64,000 nucleotides of DNA from Strigops habroptila (lineage: Eukaryota > Chordata > Aves > Psittaciformes > Psittacidae), in contig NC_044278.2 in NCBI RefSeq assembly GCF_004027225.2, positions 100,556,743 to 100,620,742 on the forward strand, written 5' to 3'. Position 1 is the first letter of the stretch. Each line of letters opens with the position of its first letter. This document shows, in pieces, positions 62,001 to 64,000 of the stretch. The notes below the pieces were generated by a model. It saw only the letters and a program-made list of their open reading frames with translations, was not told the origin of the DNA and did not search any database. The position numbers and the translations under genes were made by a program.

Positions 62001-62558
62001 GCAAACTAGCTAGCTCTGATGGGGGAACATTTTTCATTAGTAATTTACAATATATTTTGAAACCTGCTTGTAAAATTTCTTAAGAAAAAATGTTAGAATG
62101 TTTTACAAGGGTTTCATTTTATTTTAAAAAATTACTAGGACTAGACGACTGAAACAGCATTGTTGTGCTTTAGCCTACTTCTTGGTAACATACTATCTTG
62201 AATAAAAATGCAGCACAATGAAAAATGTGGCATTCAAGTAAGGGGCAAAAGATGCCTCATTAAATAGACCGCTTCAATATTTTTCACATTCAAAATTTTT
62301 CACATCATTTTCAAATTAGTTCAGCATTTTTTAGAATTGCTGTTTTTTAAAAAGCTGAATTACAGTCTAGAAATATAACACACAGCCATGGTTAGGACTA
62401 CTTATGTCTTACCCGCTTGTCCAGTGTTCGTTCTCTGACAAAATTAAGTAGATGATCATTGACAAGCAATAGATCTTTTTTAGCAGCAGTAACTATGGAG
62501 ACTATAACATCATGTCTTATGGCCTCTTCAGGATCATGTGACCTTACTTTAAGATATT
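8295..62558 (-). CDS. PDS5B: PDS5B (APRIN), sister chromatid cohesion protein PDS5 homolog B, C-terminal ~1,095 residues in 25 exons
   Basis: PDS5 proteins are nuclear HEAT-repeat scaffolds that bind the cohesin ring through its kleisin/SA subunits. They recruit WAPL for release, and sororin and ESCO acetyltransferases for stable cohesion. The minus strand gives 25 exons, each bounded by AG acceptor and GT (once GC) donor, with compatible phases throughout. The joined length is 3,290 nt with no stop until TGA at 8297-8295. Residues match human PDS5B as I remember it almost end to end. The HEAT body is nearly invariant, while the basic/acidic tail (exons T-W) has diverged. The tail with AT-hooks and the RERR terminus separates it from PDS5A, which ends differently. 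The first ~352 residues and the promoter lie outside the window. The gene looks intact and functional. Exon boundaries come from reading splice sites by eye, not from transcript data. Confidence 0.97.
8331..9156 (-). other. PDS5B last intron (X-Y), 826 nt
   Basis: GTAAGA donor, AACAG acceptor. AT-rich, no repeats recognised. Confidence 0.85.
9157..9298 (-). CDS. PDS5B: PDS5B exon X (acidic C-terminal segment)
   Basis: This 142-nt exon encodes [20 protein letters not shown]... to EEEEVSTIN. One base at the start completes Val. The strongly acidic [14 protein letters not shown] and EEVTEEEEV block is diagnostic of PDS5B. Compared with human there appears to be one extra Ser (SPVSDDIP for SPVDDIP). 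The acceptor is TGATTGTAG and the donor AAT|GTAAGA. Confidence 0.95.
9299..12232 (-). other. PDS5B intron W-X, 2.9 kb
   Basis: GTAAGT donor, TTGTAG acceptor. No repeat family recognised. Open frames in it (for example around 9937-10303) have no known match and no splice support. Confidence 0.8.
12233..12334 (-). CDS. PDS5B: PDS5B exon W (tail, altered AT-hook)
   Basis: This 102-nt exon encodes [20 protein letters not shown]... to PSQPKK plus two bases of Val. Human has KGRGRPSKTPS, an AT-hook, where this reads [12 protein letters not shown], so the core RGRP has become RGRS. STPQK is a CDK-type site. The acceptor is CCTCAAAACAG and the donor GT|GTAAGT. It lies 91 nt from exon V. Confidence 0.92.
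12335..12425 (-). other. PDS5B intron V-W, 91 nt
   Basis: A very short intron with a consensus GTAAGT donor and AACAG acceptor. It is one of two sub-100-nt introns in a gene whose other introns run from 0.4 to 6 kb. Confidence 0.9.
12426..12868 (-). CDS. PDS5B: PDS5B exon V (large tail exon with AT-hooks and acidic tract)
   Basis: This 443-nt exon encodes 147 codons of disordered tail, from [12 protein letters not shown] to TPKRTQQ plus two bases of Arg. In order: a PRGRKK AT-hook-like basic motif at the start; [25 protein letters not shown]; the acidic SESDE and [26 protein letters not shown] with a canonical AT-hook core (RGRP) and a CDK site (SPPK); a Lys-rich stretch; then Ala4-Glu8 (12497-12532). 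AT-hooks bind the minor groove of AT DNA, as reported for APRIN. The acceptor is ACCTTTTCAG and the donor AG|GTAAGT. Divergence from human is high but the motif order is the same. Confidence 0.96.
12497..12532 (-). repeat. PDS5B: Coding Ala4-Glu8 trinucleotide tract in exon V
   Basis: Four GCN codons then eight GAR codons, with mixed third bases (GAA and GAG), so it is not a pure microsatellite. Human has a similar Glu run preceded by a different, Pro-rich stretch. Length is likely to vary between species. Confidence 0.8.
13447..13764 (-). mobile_element. CR1 LINE, 5'-truncated 3' end
   Basis: The plus strand shows the reverse-complement CR1 tail (AATCATAGAATGTTTGGGTC, then GGAAGGGACC) and continues through ORF2's last codons to CCCCCTTCCTACG. 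About 320 bp of the 3' end remains, typical of 5' truncation during target-primed reverse transcription. Frames are broken. Confidence 0.9.
14587..15095 (-). mobile_element. CR1 LINE, 5'-truncated 3' end with open ORF2 terminus
   Basis: The minus strand keeps an uninterrupted frame (15049-14663) for the last ~128 residues of CR1 ORF2. It includes [50 protein letters not shown] and [10 protein letters not shown]. The intact frame suggests a fairly young copy. It carries neither the endonuclease nor the RT catalytic box, so it cannot move on its own. Confidence 0.95.
15440..16998 (+). mobile_element. CR1 LINE, long ORF2 (RT) copy, inactive
   Basis: A 1.56-kb copy antisense to PDS5B. It begins inside the RT region ([18 protein letters not shown], then NYRPVSLT) and runs to the 3' tail (CTTAAAGGTCCTTTCCAACC). 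Frameshifts and stops break the frame, and the FADD catalytic box reads FTNT (around 16140-16155). It is head-to-head with the element ending at 15095. The subfamily differs from that neighbour in its tail sequence. Confidence 0.95.
17198..17303 (-). CDS. PDS5B: PDS5B exon U (acidic tail segment)
   Basis: This 106-nt exon encodes [20 protein letters not shown]... to DDSDIVR, after one base completing Arg. Acidic (DHSENEE) and basic (PGKKTDKR) patches alternate. Human reads [15 protein letters not shown] here, so this stretch drifts faster than the HEAT body. The acceptor is TTCATCCTAG and the donor AGG|GTGAGC. Confidence 0.93.
17706..17764. repeat. Tandem duplication, two ~30-bp AT-rich units
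   Basis: Units 17706-17736 and 17737-17764 both begin AAATTAG(T/C)ATTATATATT and differ by a few changes near the end. Probably a slippage duplication. Confidence 0.75.
18188..18245. repeat. Alternating purine-pyrimidine tract (TA/CA/TG)
   Basis: TGTATACACACACACA, then CGTATATACATGTGTGTG, then TTATATATACACATG. The stretch is partly self-complementary, so both Z-DNA and a hairpin are possible. Intronic, with no known role. Confidence 0.7.
18525..18670 (-). CDS. PDS5B: PDS5B exon T (start of disordered tail; weak donor)
   Basis: This 146-nt exon encodes [20 protein letters not shown]... to SSPGRIKG plus two bases of Arg. It is Ser-rich, with [11 protein letters not shown], a CDK-type S-P-x-R. 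The acceptor is TTGGTTTCAG. The donor is AG|GTTGGT, a poor match; a GTAGAC lies 4 nt downstream, but using it would shift the frame to a stop in exon U. The chosen donor is the only one that joins exon U in frame. Confidence 0.93.
18671..21320 (-). other. PDS5B intron S-T, 2.65 kb
   Basis: GTATGT donor, GGTTTCAG acceptor. It holds one small CR1 (20094-20258) and a CA-rich tract near its 5' end (21245-21305). 18671-20090 and 20260-21240 show nothing recognisable. Confidence 0.85.
20094..20258 (+). mobile_element. CR1 LINE, internally deleted 3' fragment
   Basis: Starts GACAGAGATGGAGCTACTGG and GTCCAGCAAAGGGCC (the '[10 protein letters not shown]' region). It jumps, after a GAGGAAAG(T)CTGA segment, straight to the tail GACCTCCAGAGGTCCCTTCC. 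Several hundred bases of the normal CR1 3' region are missing. Ends with ATTCTGTG repeats. Confidence 0.88.
21321..21383 (-). CDS. PDS5B: PDS5B exon S (linker)
   Basis: This 63-nt, 21-codon exon encodes [20 protein letters not shown] then K. It matches human as I recall it. The acceptor is TCCTGTACAG and the donor AAG|GTATGT. It carries FTPGK, a full CDK-type site (T-P-x-K) when joined to exon T. Both ends are phase 0, so it is a candidate for in-frame skipping. Confidence 0.94.
21511..21542 (-). repeat. 32-bp duplicate of PDS5B exon R sequence at a CR1 5' junction
   Basis: This segment equals exon R positions 22733-22764 at 31 of 32 bases (C at 21518 for T at 22740), in the same orientation. 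CR1 homology starts at the very next base, 21543. The exon copy is conserved coding sequence, so the exon must be the source. It is too far from the CR1 3' end (~315 bp) to be a target-site duplication. Confidence 0.9.
21543..22418 (+). mobile_element. CR1 LINE, 5'-truncated
   Basis: A copy of ~875 bp, antisense to PDS5B. It starts in ORF2 with [15 protein letters not shown], so the RT box FADD reads FAGD. It then has [45 protein letters not shown] and a 3' UTR ending CCTTCCAACCTCAGCCATTC plus TGTGATT. Frameshifts break the ORF. Its 5' end abuts the exon-derived 32 bp. Confidence 0.95.
22654..22773 (-). CDS. PDS5B: PDS5B exon R (end of HEAT body; source of a 32-bp duplicated fragment)
   Basis: This 120-nt, 40-codon exon encodes [20 protein letters not shown]... 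to FTQPDK. The ordered part ends here and the linker [10 protein letters not shown] begins; it contains an S-P-K motif. The acceptor is TATTTACAG and the donor AAG|GTATAT. A 32-nt part of the exon (22733-22764, encoding about [10 protein letters not shown]) recurs with one mismatch at 21511-21542 in the next intron, next to a CR1 element. Confidence 0.96.
22774..23559 (-). other. PDS5B intron Q-R, 786 nt
   Basis: GTAGGT donor, TTTACAG acceptor. No repeats recognised. Confidence 0.85.
23560..23692 (-). CDS. PDS5B: PDS5B exon Q (HEAT cap)
   Basis: This 133-nt exon encodes [20 protein letters not shown]... to DDPKMNE, after one base completing Glu. The acceptor is TCCTTTAG and the donor GAA|GTAGGT. 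Human has FVLEIL and DDAKMNE. It lies 382 nt from exon P. Confidence 0.95.
23693..24074 (-). other. PDS5B intron P-Q, 382 nt
   Basis: GTAAGA donor, CCTTTAG acceptor. Nothing recognised in it. Confidence 0.85.
24075..24189 (-). CDS. PDS5B: PDS5B exon P (HEAT cap)
   Basis: This 115-nt exon encodes [20 protein letters not shown]... to EQLKDIK plus two bases of Glu. Two bases at its start complete the Glu split with exon O. The acceptor is GCTTTTCAG, again directly followed by a coding AG, and the donor is GA|GTAAGA. One change from human (KDIKE for KDVKE). It was found from the frame left by exon O. Confidence 0.95.
24190..28471 (-). other. PDS5B intron O-P, 4.3 kb
   Basis: GTAAGA donor, CTTTTCAG acceptor. 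No transposon recognised, which is unusual beside its CR1-rich neighbours. A short poly-C run lies near 27550. Confidence 0.8.
28472..28676 (-). CDS. PDS5B: PDS5B exon O (largest HEAT exon in window)
   Basis: This 205-nt exon encodes [20 protein letters not shown]... to LKQHAAVS plus one base of Glu. It holds the paired helices [21 protein letters not shown] and [15 protein letters not shown]. Human has RQVFAQ. The acceptor is TTTTTTAACAG and the donor G|GTAAGA. It closes the stretch before the C-terminal HEAT cap. Confidence 0.97.
28968..29010. repeat. (CA)n microsatellite, ~21 units, between duplicated flanks
   Basis: 43 bp of uninterrupted AC. The sequence CACAAGGCCTAACT occurs at both edges (28941-28954 and 29007-29020), with further similarity (TAGTAT) beyond it, so the tract and one flank were duplicated together. 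Confidence 0.95.
31195..32483 (+). mobile_element. CR1 LINE, long truncated copy with an internal microsatellite
   Basis: A copy of ~1.3 kb antisense to PDS5B. It begins in the RT region (HMDIHRKAI..., then ASQQGFK) and passes a degenerate box ([11 protein letters not shown] for SKFADDTKLGG). It continues with [16 protein letters not shown], a 3' region ([13 protein letters not shown]...) and a tail TTTAGAGGTCCCTTACAACC. Stops and frameshifts are present. A (GGAT)n tract interrupts ORF2 at 31744-31790. Confidence 0.93.
31744..31790. repeat. (GGAT)n tetranucleotide array, ~12 units, inside CR1
   Basis: 47 bp of perfect GGAT repeat between the CR1 segments encoding GGNPLYQ and NSAEED. A single GGATGG-like seed in the CR1 sequence probably expanded by slippage. 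Confidence 0.95.
34167..34290 (-). CDS. PDS5B: PDS5B exon N (HEAT body)
   Basis: This 124-nt exon encodes [20 protein letters not shown]... to YQLCALAIN. The [14 protein letters not shown] helix is a classic HEAT helix; human has Ser for the Asn. The acceptor is TTTTTCAG|T, completing the Ser codon of exon M, and the donor is AAT|GTAAGG. Confidence 0.96.
34755..35032 (+). mobile_element. CR1 LINE, short 3' end
   Basis: Begins GTAGTGATAGGACAAGAGGG (the '[11 protein letters not shown]' region), keeps [19 protein letters not shown] and [13 protein letters not shown], and ends TTCCAACTCAAGCCATTC followed by TAGGATTCTATGA. About 280 bp remain, with an almost intact frame. Confidence 0.93.
37745..37918 (-). 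mobile_element. CR1 3'-tail fragment (cluster, part 1)
   Basis: The plus strand reads TGACAGAATAGTTCCATTTG and GGAAGGGACC, then GTCACCTAGAGAAGGCTGCC, a CR1 tail in reverse complement. It directly abuts an ORF2 linker fragment with the whole RT region missing. It is therefore either a separate insertion or an internally deleted part of the same old copy. Confidence 0.8.
37919..38197 (-). mobile_element. CR1 ORF2 linker fragment (cluster, part 2)
   Basis: Minus-strand translation shows [20 protein letters not shown], the CR1 segment between endonuclease and RT ('AQLELNLARDVKDNKKGF' in other copies), followed by the region before RT. The frame is damaged. It is cut at 38198 by a younger CR1. 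Confidence 0.85.
38198..38808 (-). mobile_element. Younger CR1 inserted into an older CR1 (cluster, part 3)
   Basis: The plus strand starts with GATAGAGTCATAGAACAGTT and GGGTTGGAAGGGACC, the reverse complement of an intact CR1 tail. It runs about 600 bp to GGAGTAGAGGGGGAGTATCA. Around 38700-38750 an 18-bp CAGACCCCAACC-type segment is repeated. Both ends are flanked by other CR1 ORF2 sequence in the same orientation. Confidence 0.88.
38809..39315 (-). mobile_element. CR1 ORF2 endonuclease fragment (cluster, part 4)
   Basis: Minus-strand translation gives [20 protein letters not shown], then [34 protein letters not shown] and ALVDLILTN, matching the C-terminal half of the CR1 endonuclease. It continues to [15 protein letters not shown]. 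The catalytic GDFN motif reads EYFV. This is the upstream part of the older copy split by part 3. Confidence 0.88.
40502..40638 (-). CDS. PDS5B: PDS5B exon M (HEAT body)
   Basis: This 137-nt exon encodes [20 protein letters not shown]... to DLTEQGKI plus two bases of Ser. It matches human at every residue I can recall. The acceptor is a run of T ending TCTCCAG and the donor AG|GTATGT. Introns of 4.7 and 6.2 kb flank it. Confidence 0.96.
42548..42815 (-). mobile_element. CR1 LINE, diverged 3' fragment
   Basis: The plus strand reads AATTCCAGTTGGAAGGAGTG, CCAGTCCAATCTCCTGCTCA, AAGCCTCCAAGAATGGAGGC and CTGTTCCATTGCCTGACTGT. These are old-style CR1 tail landmarks in reverse complement. It is strongly diverged, so probably an older insertion than the other copies. 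Confidence 0.8.
43044..43073. repeat. AT-rich inverted repeat, 12-bp arms
   Basis: TTAATTTTTAAT (43044-43055) and ATTAAAAATTAA (43062-43073) are exact reverse complements separated by 6 bp. In AT-rich DNA this may be chance. Confidence 0.7.
45328..45396 (-). CDS. PDS5B: PDS5B exon L (short phase-0 exon)
   Basis: This 69-nt exon, 23 codons, encodes [20 protein letters not shown] then LVK. It forms the linker into the next HEAT block. The acceptor is TTATTTTAG and the donor AAA|GTAAGT. One change from human (Leu for Met before the final VK). It is symmetric in phase and could in principle be skipped without a frameshift. Confidence 0.94.
45397..46184 (-). other. PDS5B intron K-L, 788 nt
   Basis: GTAAGT donor, TATTTTAG acceptor. 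Nothing recognised. Confidence 0.85.
46185..46343 (-). CDS. PDS5B: PDS5B exon K (HEAT body)
   Basis: This 159-nt exon, exactly 53 codons, encodes [20 protein letters not shown]... to KDLLMNDR. Human has SNLEH and ALLAP where this has SNFEH and AMLAP. The acceptor is ATTCTAG|CC and the donor AGG|GTAAGT. Both ends are phase 0, so skipping it would preserve the frame, but it is core HEAT structure. Confidence 0.95.
46344..47110 (-). other. PDS5B intron J-K, 767 nt
   Basis: GTAAAA donor, TTCTAG acceptor. Open frames across it on both strands have no recognised match. Confidence 0.85.
47111..47234 (-). CDS. PDS5B: PDS5B exon J (HEAT body)
   Basis: This 124-nt exon encodes [20 protein letters not shown]... 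to ETQFAQIFE. The basic loop [21 protein letters not shown] is a PDS5 signature; human has KSKKGP. The acceptor is a long T tract ending TTTTAAG and the donor GAG|GTAAAA. No long open frame covers it, so it was found from the frame left by exon I and residue matching. Confidence 0.95.
47235..47826 (-). other. PDS5B intron I-J, 592 nt
   Basis: GTAAGT donor and an acceptor preceded by an unbroken T tract. Nothing else recognised. Confidence 0.85.
47827..47987 (-). CDS. PDS5B: PDS5B exon I (HEAT body)
   Basis: This 161-nt exon encodes [20 protein letters not shown]... to EEDFPHIR plus two bases of Ser. All 53 complete codons agree with human as I remember it. The acceptor is TTATTTTGGCAG, which pairs with the GC donor of exon H; the donor is TC|GTAAGT. 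Confidence 0.96.
47988..49921 (-). other. PDS5B intron H-I, 1.9 kb, GC-AG type
   Basis: The donor is AAG|GCAAGT and the acceptor TTTTGGCAG. The reading frame allows no nearby GT donor. Much of 48560-49000 is pyrimidine-rich on the plus strand, that is, purine-rich in the transcript. Confidence 0.9.
49922..50027 (-). CDS. PDS5B: PDS5B exon H (acidic loop; ends at a GC donor)
   Basis: This 106-nt exon encodes [20 protein letters not shown]... to AGLELLK. The [10 protein letters not shown] stretch is an acidic loop between HEAT helices. Residues look identical to human. The acceptor is TCCTCTTCAG. The donor is AAG|GCAAGT, a GC instead of GT but otherwise a perfect match to the 5' splice-site consensus. 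The frame fixes the boundary, because the next codon must be GTA at the start of exon I. Confidence 0.95.
50028..51799 (-). other. PDS5B intron G-H, 1.8 kb
   Basis: GTATTC donor, CTCTTCAG acceptor. It contains a 200-bp CA-rich low-complexity tract (50640-50870). No transposon recognised. Confidence 0.85.
50640..50870. repeat. C/A-rich low-complexity tract
   Basis: Irregular runs such as CCCCAAACCAAACAGCCCC and CAAACAAAAACCCCAAACC. The transcript strand is G/T-rich with spaced G-runs. Similar shorter tracts occur in other introns of this gene. Confidence 0.8.
51800..51915 (-). CDS. PDS5B: PDS5B exon G (HEAT body)
   Basis: This 116-nt exon encodes [20 protein letters not shown]... to VHIDTESI plus two bases of Ser. 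The acceptor is TGTATTGCAG and the donor AG|GTATTC. The sequence is the same as the human protein in my memory. The upstream 77-nt intron is among the shortest a vertebrate spliceosome usually handles. Confidence 0.96.
51916..51992 (-). other. PDS5B intron F-G, 77 nt
   Basis: GTAAGA donor, TATTGCAG acceptor, AT-rich, with no strong polypyrimidine tract. Retention would add about 14 codons ([13 protein letters not shown]) and then a stop. Confidence 0.95.
51993..52132 (-). CDS. PDS5B: PDS5B exon F (Cys-rich turn [12 protein letters not shown])
   Basis: This 140-nt exon encodes [20 protein letters not shown]... to CKQAEGCV after two bases completing Arg. It carries the [10 protein letters not shown] cluster conserved in vertebrate PDS5 proteins. 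The acceptor ends TTTAAAG and the donor is GTG|GTAAGA. Differences from human are small (IRSQLEM for IRKQLEV). Only 77 nt separate it from exon G. Confidence 0.96.
52133..53558 (-). other. PDS5B intron E-F, 1.4 kb
   Basis: GTAAGT donor, TTTAAAG acceptor. It contains a CA-rich tract (52260-52325) and a poly-T run (52979-53007). No transposon recognised. Confidence 0.85.
53559..53607 (-). CDS. PDS5B: PDS5B exon E (49-nt small exon)
   Basis: This is a very small exon encoding [16 protein letters not shown] plus one base of Arg. It was found by searching the long gap between exons D and F for the missing residues; human has Val where the second Ser stands. The acceptor is GACTTACAG and the donor A|GTAAGT. 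Because 49 is not divisible by three, skipping it would shift the frame. The match and both splice sites agree exactly with the phases of exons D and F. Confidence 0.93.
55424..55522 (-). mobile_element. CR1 LINE, ~100-bp 3'-end fragment
   Basis: The plus strand reads ATACAATGGTTTGGGTTGGA, AGGGACCTTAAAGACC, CCAACCCCCTGCCATGGGCA and CCACTAGACCCGGTCC, a clean reverse-complement CR1 tail. It is severely 5'-truncated. Confidence 0.9.
56704..56985 (-). mobile_element. CR1 LINE, diverged 3' fragment
   Basis: The plus strand starts TCACAGAATAATGTAGGTTG, later AGATTCTACAACCTCTCTGG, then GCTTCTTGTCCTCTTCATC. These landmarks match the reverse complement of an older CR1 tail. Divergence is high. Confidence 0.75.
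57385..57800 (+). mobile_element. Probable avian LTR-like interspersed repeat, family uncertain
   Basis: This block is more GC-rich than its surroundings. It contains CAAAGCTGCTTCTAGCAAGC, then TGGTGCTCCGCAAAAACATA with a TATA-like ATATTTAAG, and an AATAAA just past the block at about 57823. I recognise the CAAAGCTGCTTCT...GGTGCTCCGCA layout as a sequence repeated in bird genomes. I am not certain whether it is a solo LTR or the 5' end of another element. No viral gene is present. Confidence 0.5.
58151..58232 (-). CDS. PDS5B: PDS5B exon D (HEAT body)
   Basis: This 82-nt exon encodes [20 protein letters not shown]... to IKQPK, after one base that completes Lys from exon C. The acceptor is GTTTTTTAG, directly followed by a second AG that is coding (AG|AGCATT). 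The donor is AAA|GTAAGT. One conservative change from human (DLV for DLL). A 4.5-kb intron carrying CR1 and LTR-like remnants follows. Confidence 0.94.
58233..59742 (-). other. PDS5B intron C-D, 1.5 kb
   Basis: GTACGT donor, TTTTTTAG acceptor. It contains a G/T-rich plus-strand tract at 59518-59575. No transposon recognised. Confidence 0.85.
59743..59856 (-). CDS. PDS5B: PDS5B exon C (HEAT body)
   Basis: This 114-nt exon encodes [20 protein letters not shown]... to LDSNAV plus two bases of Lys. The acceptor is TGTCTTTCAG and the donor AA|GTACGT. The [12 protein letters not shown] helix is characteristic of PDS5 proteins. The human protein has Thr for the Asn in LETNE and Leu for the Ser in LDSNA. 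Phase with exons B and D is exact. Confidence 0.96.
59857..61351 (-). other. PDS5B intron B-C, 1.5 kb
   Basis: GTAAGT donor, TCTTTCAG acceptor. Short poly-C (60345-60353) and poly-A/G (61150-61172) runs; nothing else recognised. Confidence 0.85.
61352..61503 (-). CDS. PDS5B: PDS5B exon B (HEAT body)
   Basis: This 152-nt exon encodes [20 protein letters not shown]... to IYYQNSIDD plus two bases of Arg. [18 protein letters not shown] is a standard HEAT helix with the conserved V-R-x-E-A pattern. The acceptor is TTTTTTTCAAG and the donor CG|GTAAGT. The middle ([12 protein letters not shown]) differs from human at a few small positions, which fits a surface loop. It joins exon C by a split Arg codon (CG+G). 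Confidence 0.96.
61504..62412 (-). other. PDS5B intron A-B, 909 nt
   Basis: GTAAGA donor, TTTTTCAAG acceptor. Nothing recognised. Confidence 0.85.
62413..62558 (-). CDS. PDS5B: PDS5B exon A (HEAT body, first exon in window)
   Basis: This 146-nt exon encodes [16 protein letters not shown]... to RERTLDKR. Its first two bases complete a Glu codon begun in an exon beyond 64000. The acceptor is TTTATTCTCCAG and the donor CGG|GTAAGA. The segment is the [13 protein letters not shown] helix pair typical of PDS5 HEAT repeats. It starts near residue 353 of the human protein, and the only difference I notice is Leu for Ile in KKDLLLV. No upstream exon could be found between 62559 and 64000. Confidence 0.95.
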
Positions 62559-64000
62559 CTGGAGAATAAAAAAAGTACGTATTTTAAGTACACAACTTCA
62601 GCTACTCTTCTTACCCTAGACAGCACTCAACTGACAGAAGCAGAAATCATGACTTTCTACTGGTTTGAGCATTGACAGTAAGAAACCAATCATTTTCTCT
62701 AAGAGAAATATCAGTAAAACCTTATATTAGAGTATAAAATTTTTATATTTCTGGCATTACAGAATTATGAGCTCTGGCATTACATTTTTACTTTCATTTT
62801 TATTATTTCTTACAGTAATTAGGCTATGTCTACATTAATGACTATTACAGCCAAACAGAATTGGATCTGTCAAGTAGAATGGACAGTGCTGAGAACTTGA
62901 TAACCATATTGTATACATTTTAAAGTCTTATTTTAGGCTAGAGGCTACTCTTTGCCTGCATACTCCATCCCCTTTGGCTGCTGGAGCACATTAGCTGCAC
63001 TCCTGACCACAAGTTCTATATTATCCACAAGGAATCTAGTTCACATGCTTCAGGAACACCCCTGTGTGAGCTGTGTAAGCATTGTAAACAGGGACAAATC
63101 AAGAGACATACTTAAAAAGCATGCTCTTTGGCCAAGTTGTAATGCTTACTTAGACATATGCTATGACATGTTCTAGTTTATTAATCCTAACACTATTTTT
63201 CTAGATTATTTTGGTCAATTCTTATTTATTTGGTACCATTGATAATCTTTATACTATCCACATTTTAAGATTTCTGCTTAAGTGTCTAAAATGTCAGCTA
63301 TTGTCCTTTTAGAAATCTGACAAATAAAGTGGCAAAGTTCATTTATCTTTCTAGAAGTACATATTTTAGGTTACAGAAGTACAATCAGGTAGGAAAATGC
63401 ATACAGAAGTTAAGATCGCTGTATCCAGCATACACCAGTGAAACGCTGAGAACATTAGGAAACATTAGAAATTTGAAGTTTACTCTGAATGTAATAACCA
63501 GAGGTTACTGTTCAATGACCAATGAAAATTTTCAAGTCTTATCTGAAATATTGGCCATTAACATTTCTGGTAATCGGCACAAGTGCCAAAAGAGCACATC
63601 AAGAAATAAAGCTTTGCACTTATAGAGGTTATGAAATTGTTTTAATGATGTGTTCCACAGGGACACATAATAAATTAAAACCAAGCAAAACGCCAGTAAG
63701 TTAGAAAACTTTTTCAACAATTTGACTTTGACAAGCGCTGTGGTGAGAGAGGAGGGGCAAGCAAAATTACATTTCCCAGAGGATACCATTAGAGGGGGCA
63801 CAAAGTCTTTCAGCAATGTAAAAAAAGAAAAATAAAAAAAAAAATCCTTGAAAATACAATTCTGATAACTAAAGAAGAAATATCTTTGCCATTTCCATTC
63901 TGGAAAGCCCAGAAATTTCTTCTAAGCTGGCTTAACAATACCAATAACTACAGGATGACTCTTGCCCGCCTGTATTTGTGTTTAACTTGACAAACATTCA
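62559..64000 (-). other. PDS5B intron upstream of exon A (partial)
   Basis: I looked on the minus strand for the exon encoding the residues before EYLKV (human DIHVPIRLECVKF to HPDLAKDLT) and did not find it. The intron therefore extends beyond the window. Open frames at 62952-63816 have no recognised match. Confidence 0.8.

Noticed and set aside
8295..62558. Assignment to the paralogue PDS5A
   Set aside because: PDS5A has a shorter and different tail. The AT-hook/acidic tail and the RERR terminus match PDS5B.

Overview
This is a vertebrate nuclear window, almost certainly from a bird. It is AT-rich with long introns, has no CpG island, and its recognisable interspersed repeats are nearly all CR1 LINE copies with the avian 3' end (the 'GGTTGGAAGGGACC'-type block followed by ATTCTATG-like 8-mers, in either orientation). 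I cannot name the species.

The window contains one protein-coding gene, on the minus strand: the 3' two-thirds of PDS5B (APRIN), the cohesin-associated HEAT-repeat protein. I could place 25 consecutive coding exons, from 62558 down to the stop codon at 8297-8295. They total 3,290 nt with no frame break: two bases of a split codon plus 1,095 residues and a stop. This matches the human protein, as I remember it, from about residue 353 of 1,447 to the end. The promoter, 5' UTR and first ~350 residues lie beyond 64000. Exons at 62558-21321 encode the HEAT-repeat body and its end; exons at 18670-8295 encode a disordered, charged tail with AT-hooks. The tail carries the paralogue-specific ending ([10 protein letters not shown]...RERR) that identifies PDS5B rather than PDS5A.

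Layout from high to low coordinates: 64000-62559 upstream intron; 62558-58151 four HEAT exons; a 4.5-kb intron holding two small CR1 pieces and an LTR-like block; 53607-45328 eight exons, including a 77-nt intron and a GC-AG intron; 45327-24190 four large introns around exons M, N and O with most of the CR1 insertions, one of them nested; 24189-21321 four exons; 21320-12869 introns with more CR1 around two tail exons; 12868-12233 the large tail exon and the next, only 91 nt apart; 12232-8295 the last two coding exons. Below 8295 comes the AU-rich 3' UTR, then intergenic sequence in which I see no gene.

No RNA gene, CRISPR, operon or other prokaryote-like system was seen. The most unusual item is a 32-bp near-identical copy of PDS5B exon sequence sitting exactly at the 5' junction of a truncated CR1 in the neighbouring intron. 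Other points are the GC-AG intron, loss of the proline in one AT-hook core, a cluster of CDK-type sites in the tail, and a nested CR1 with an apparent deletion at its target. Exons are lettered A (62558) to Y (8295) in transcript order.
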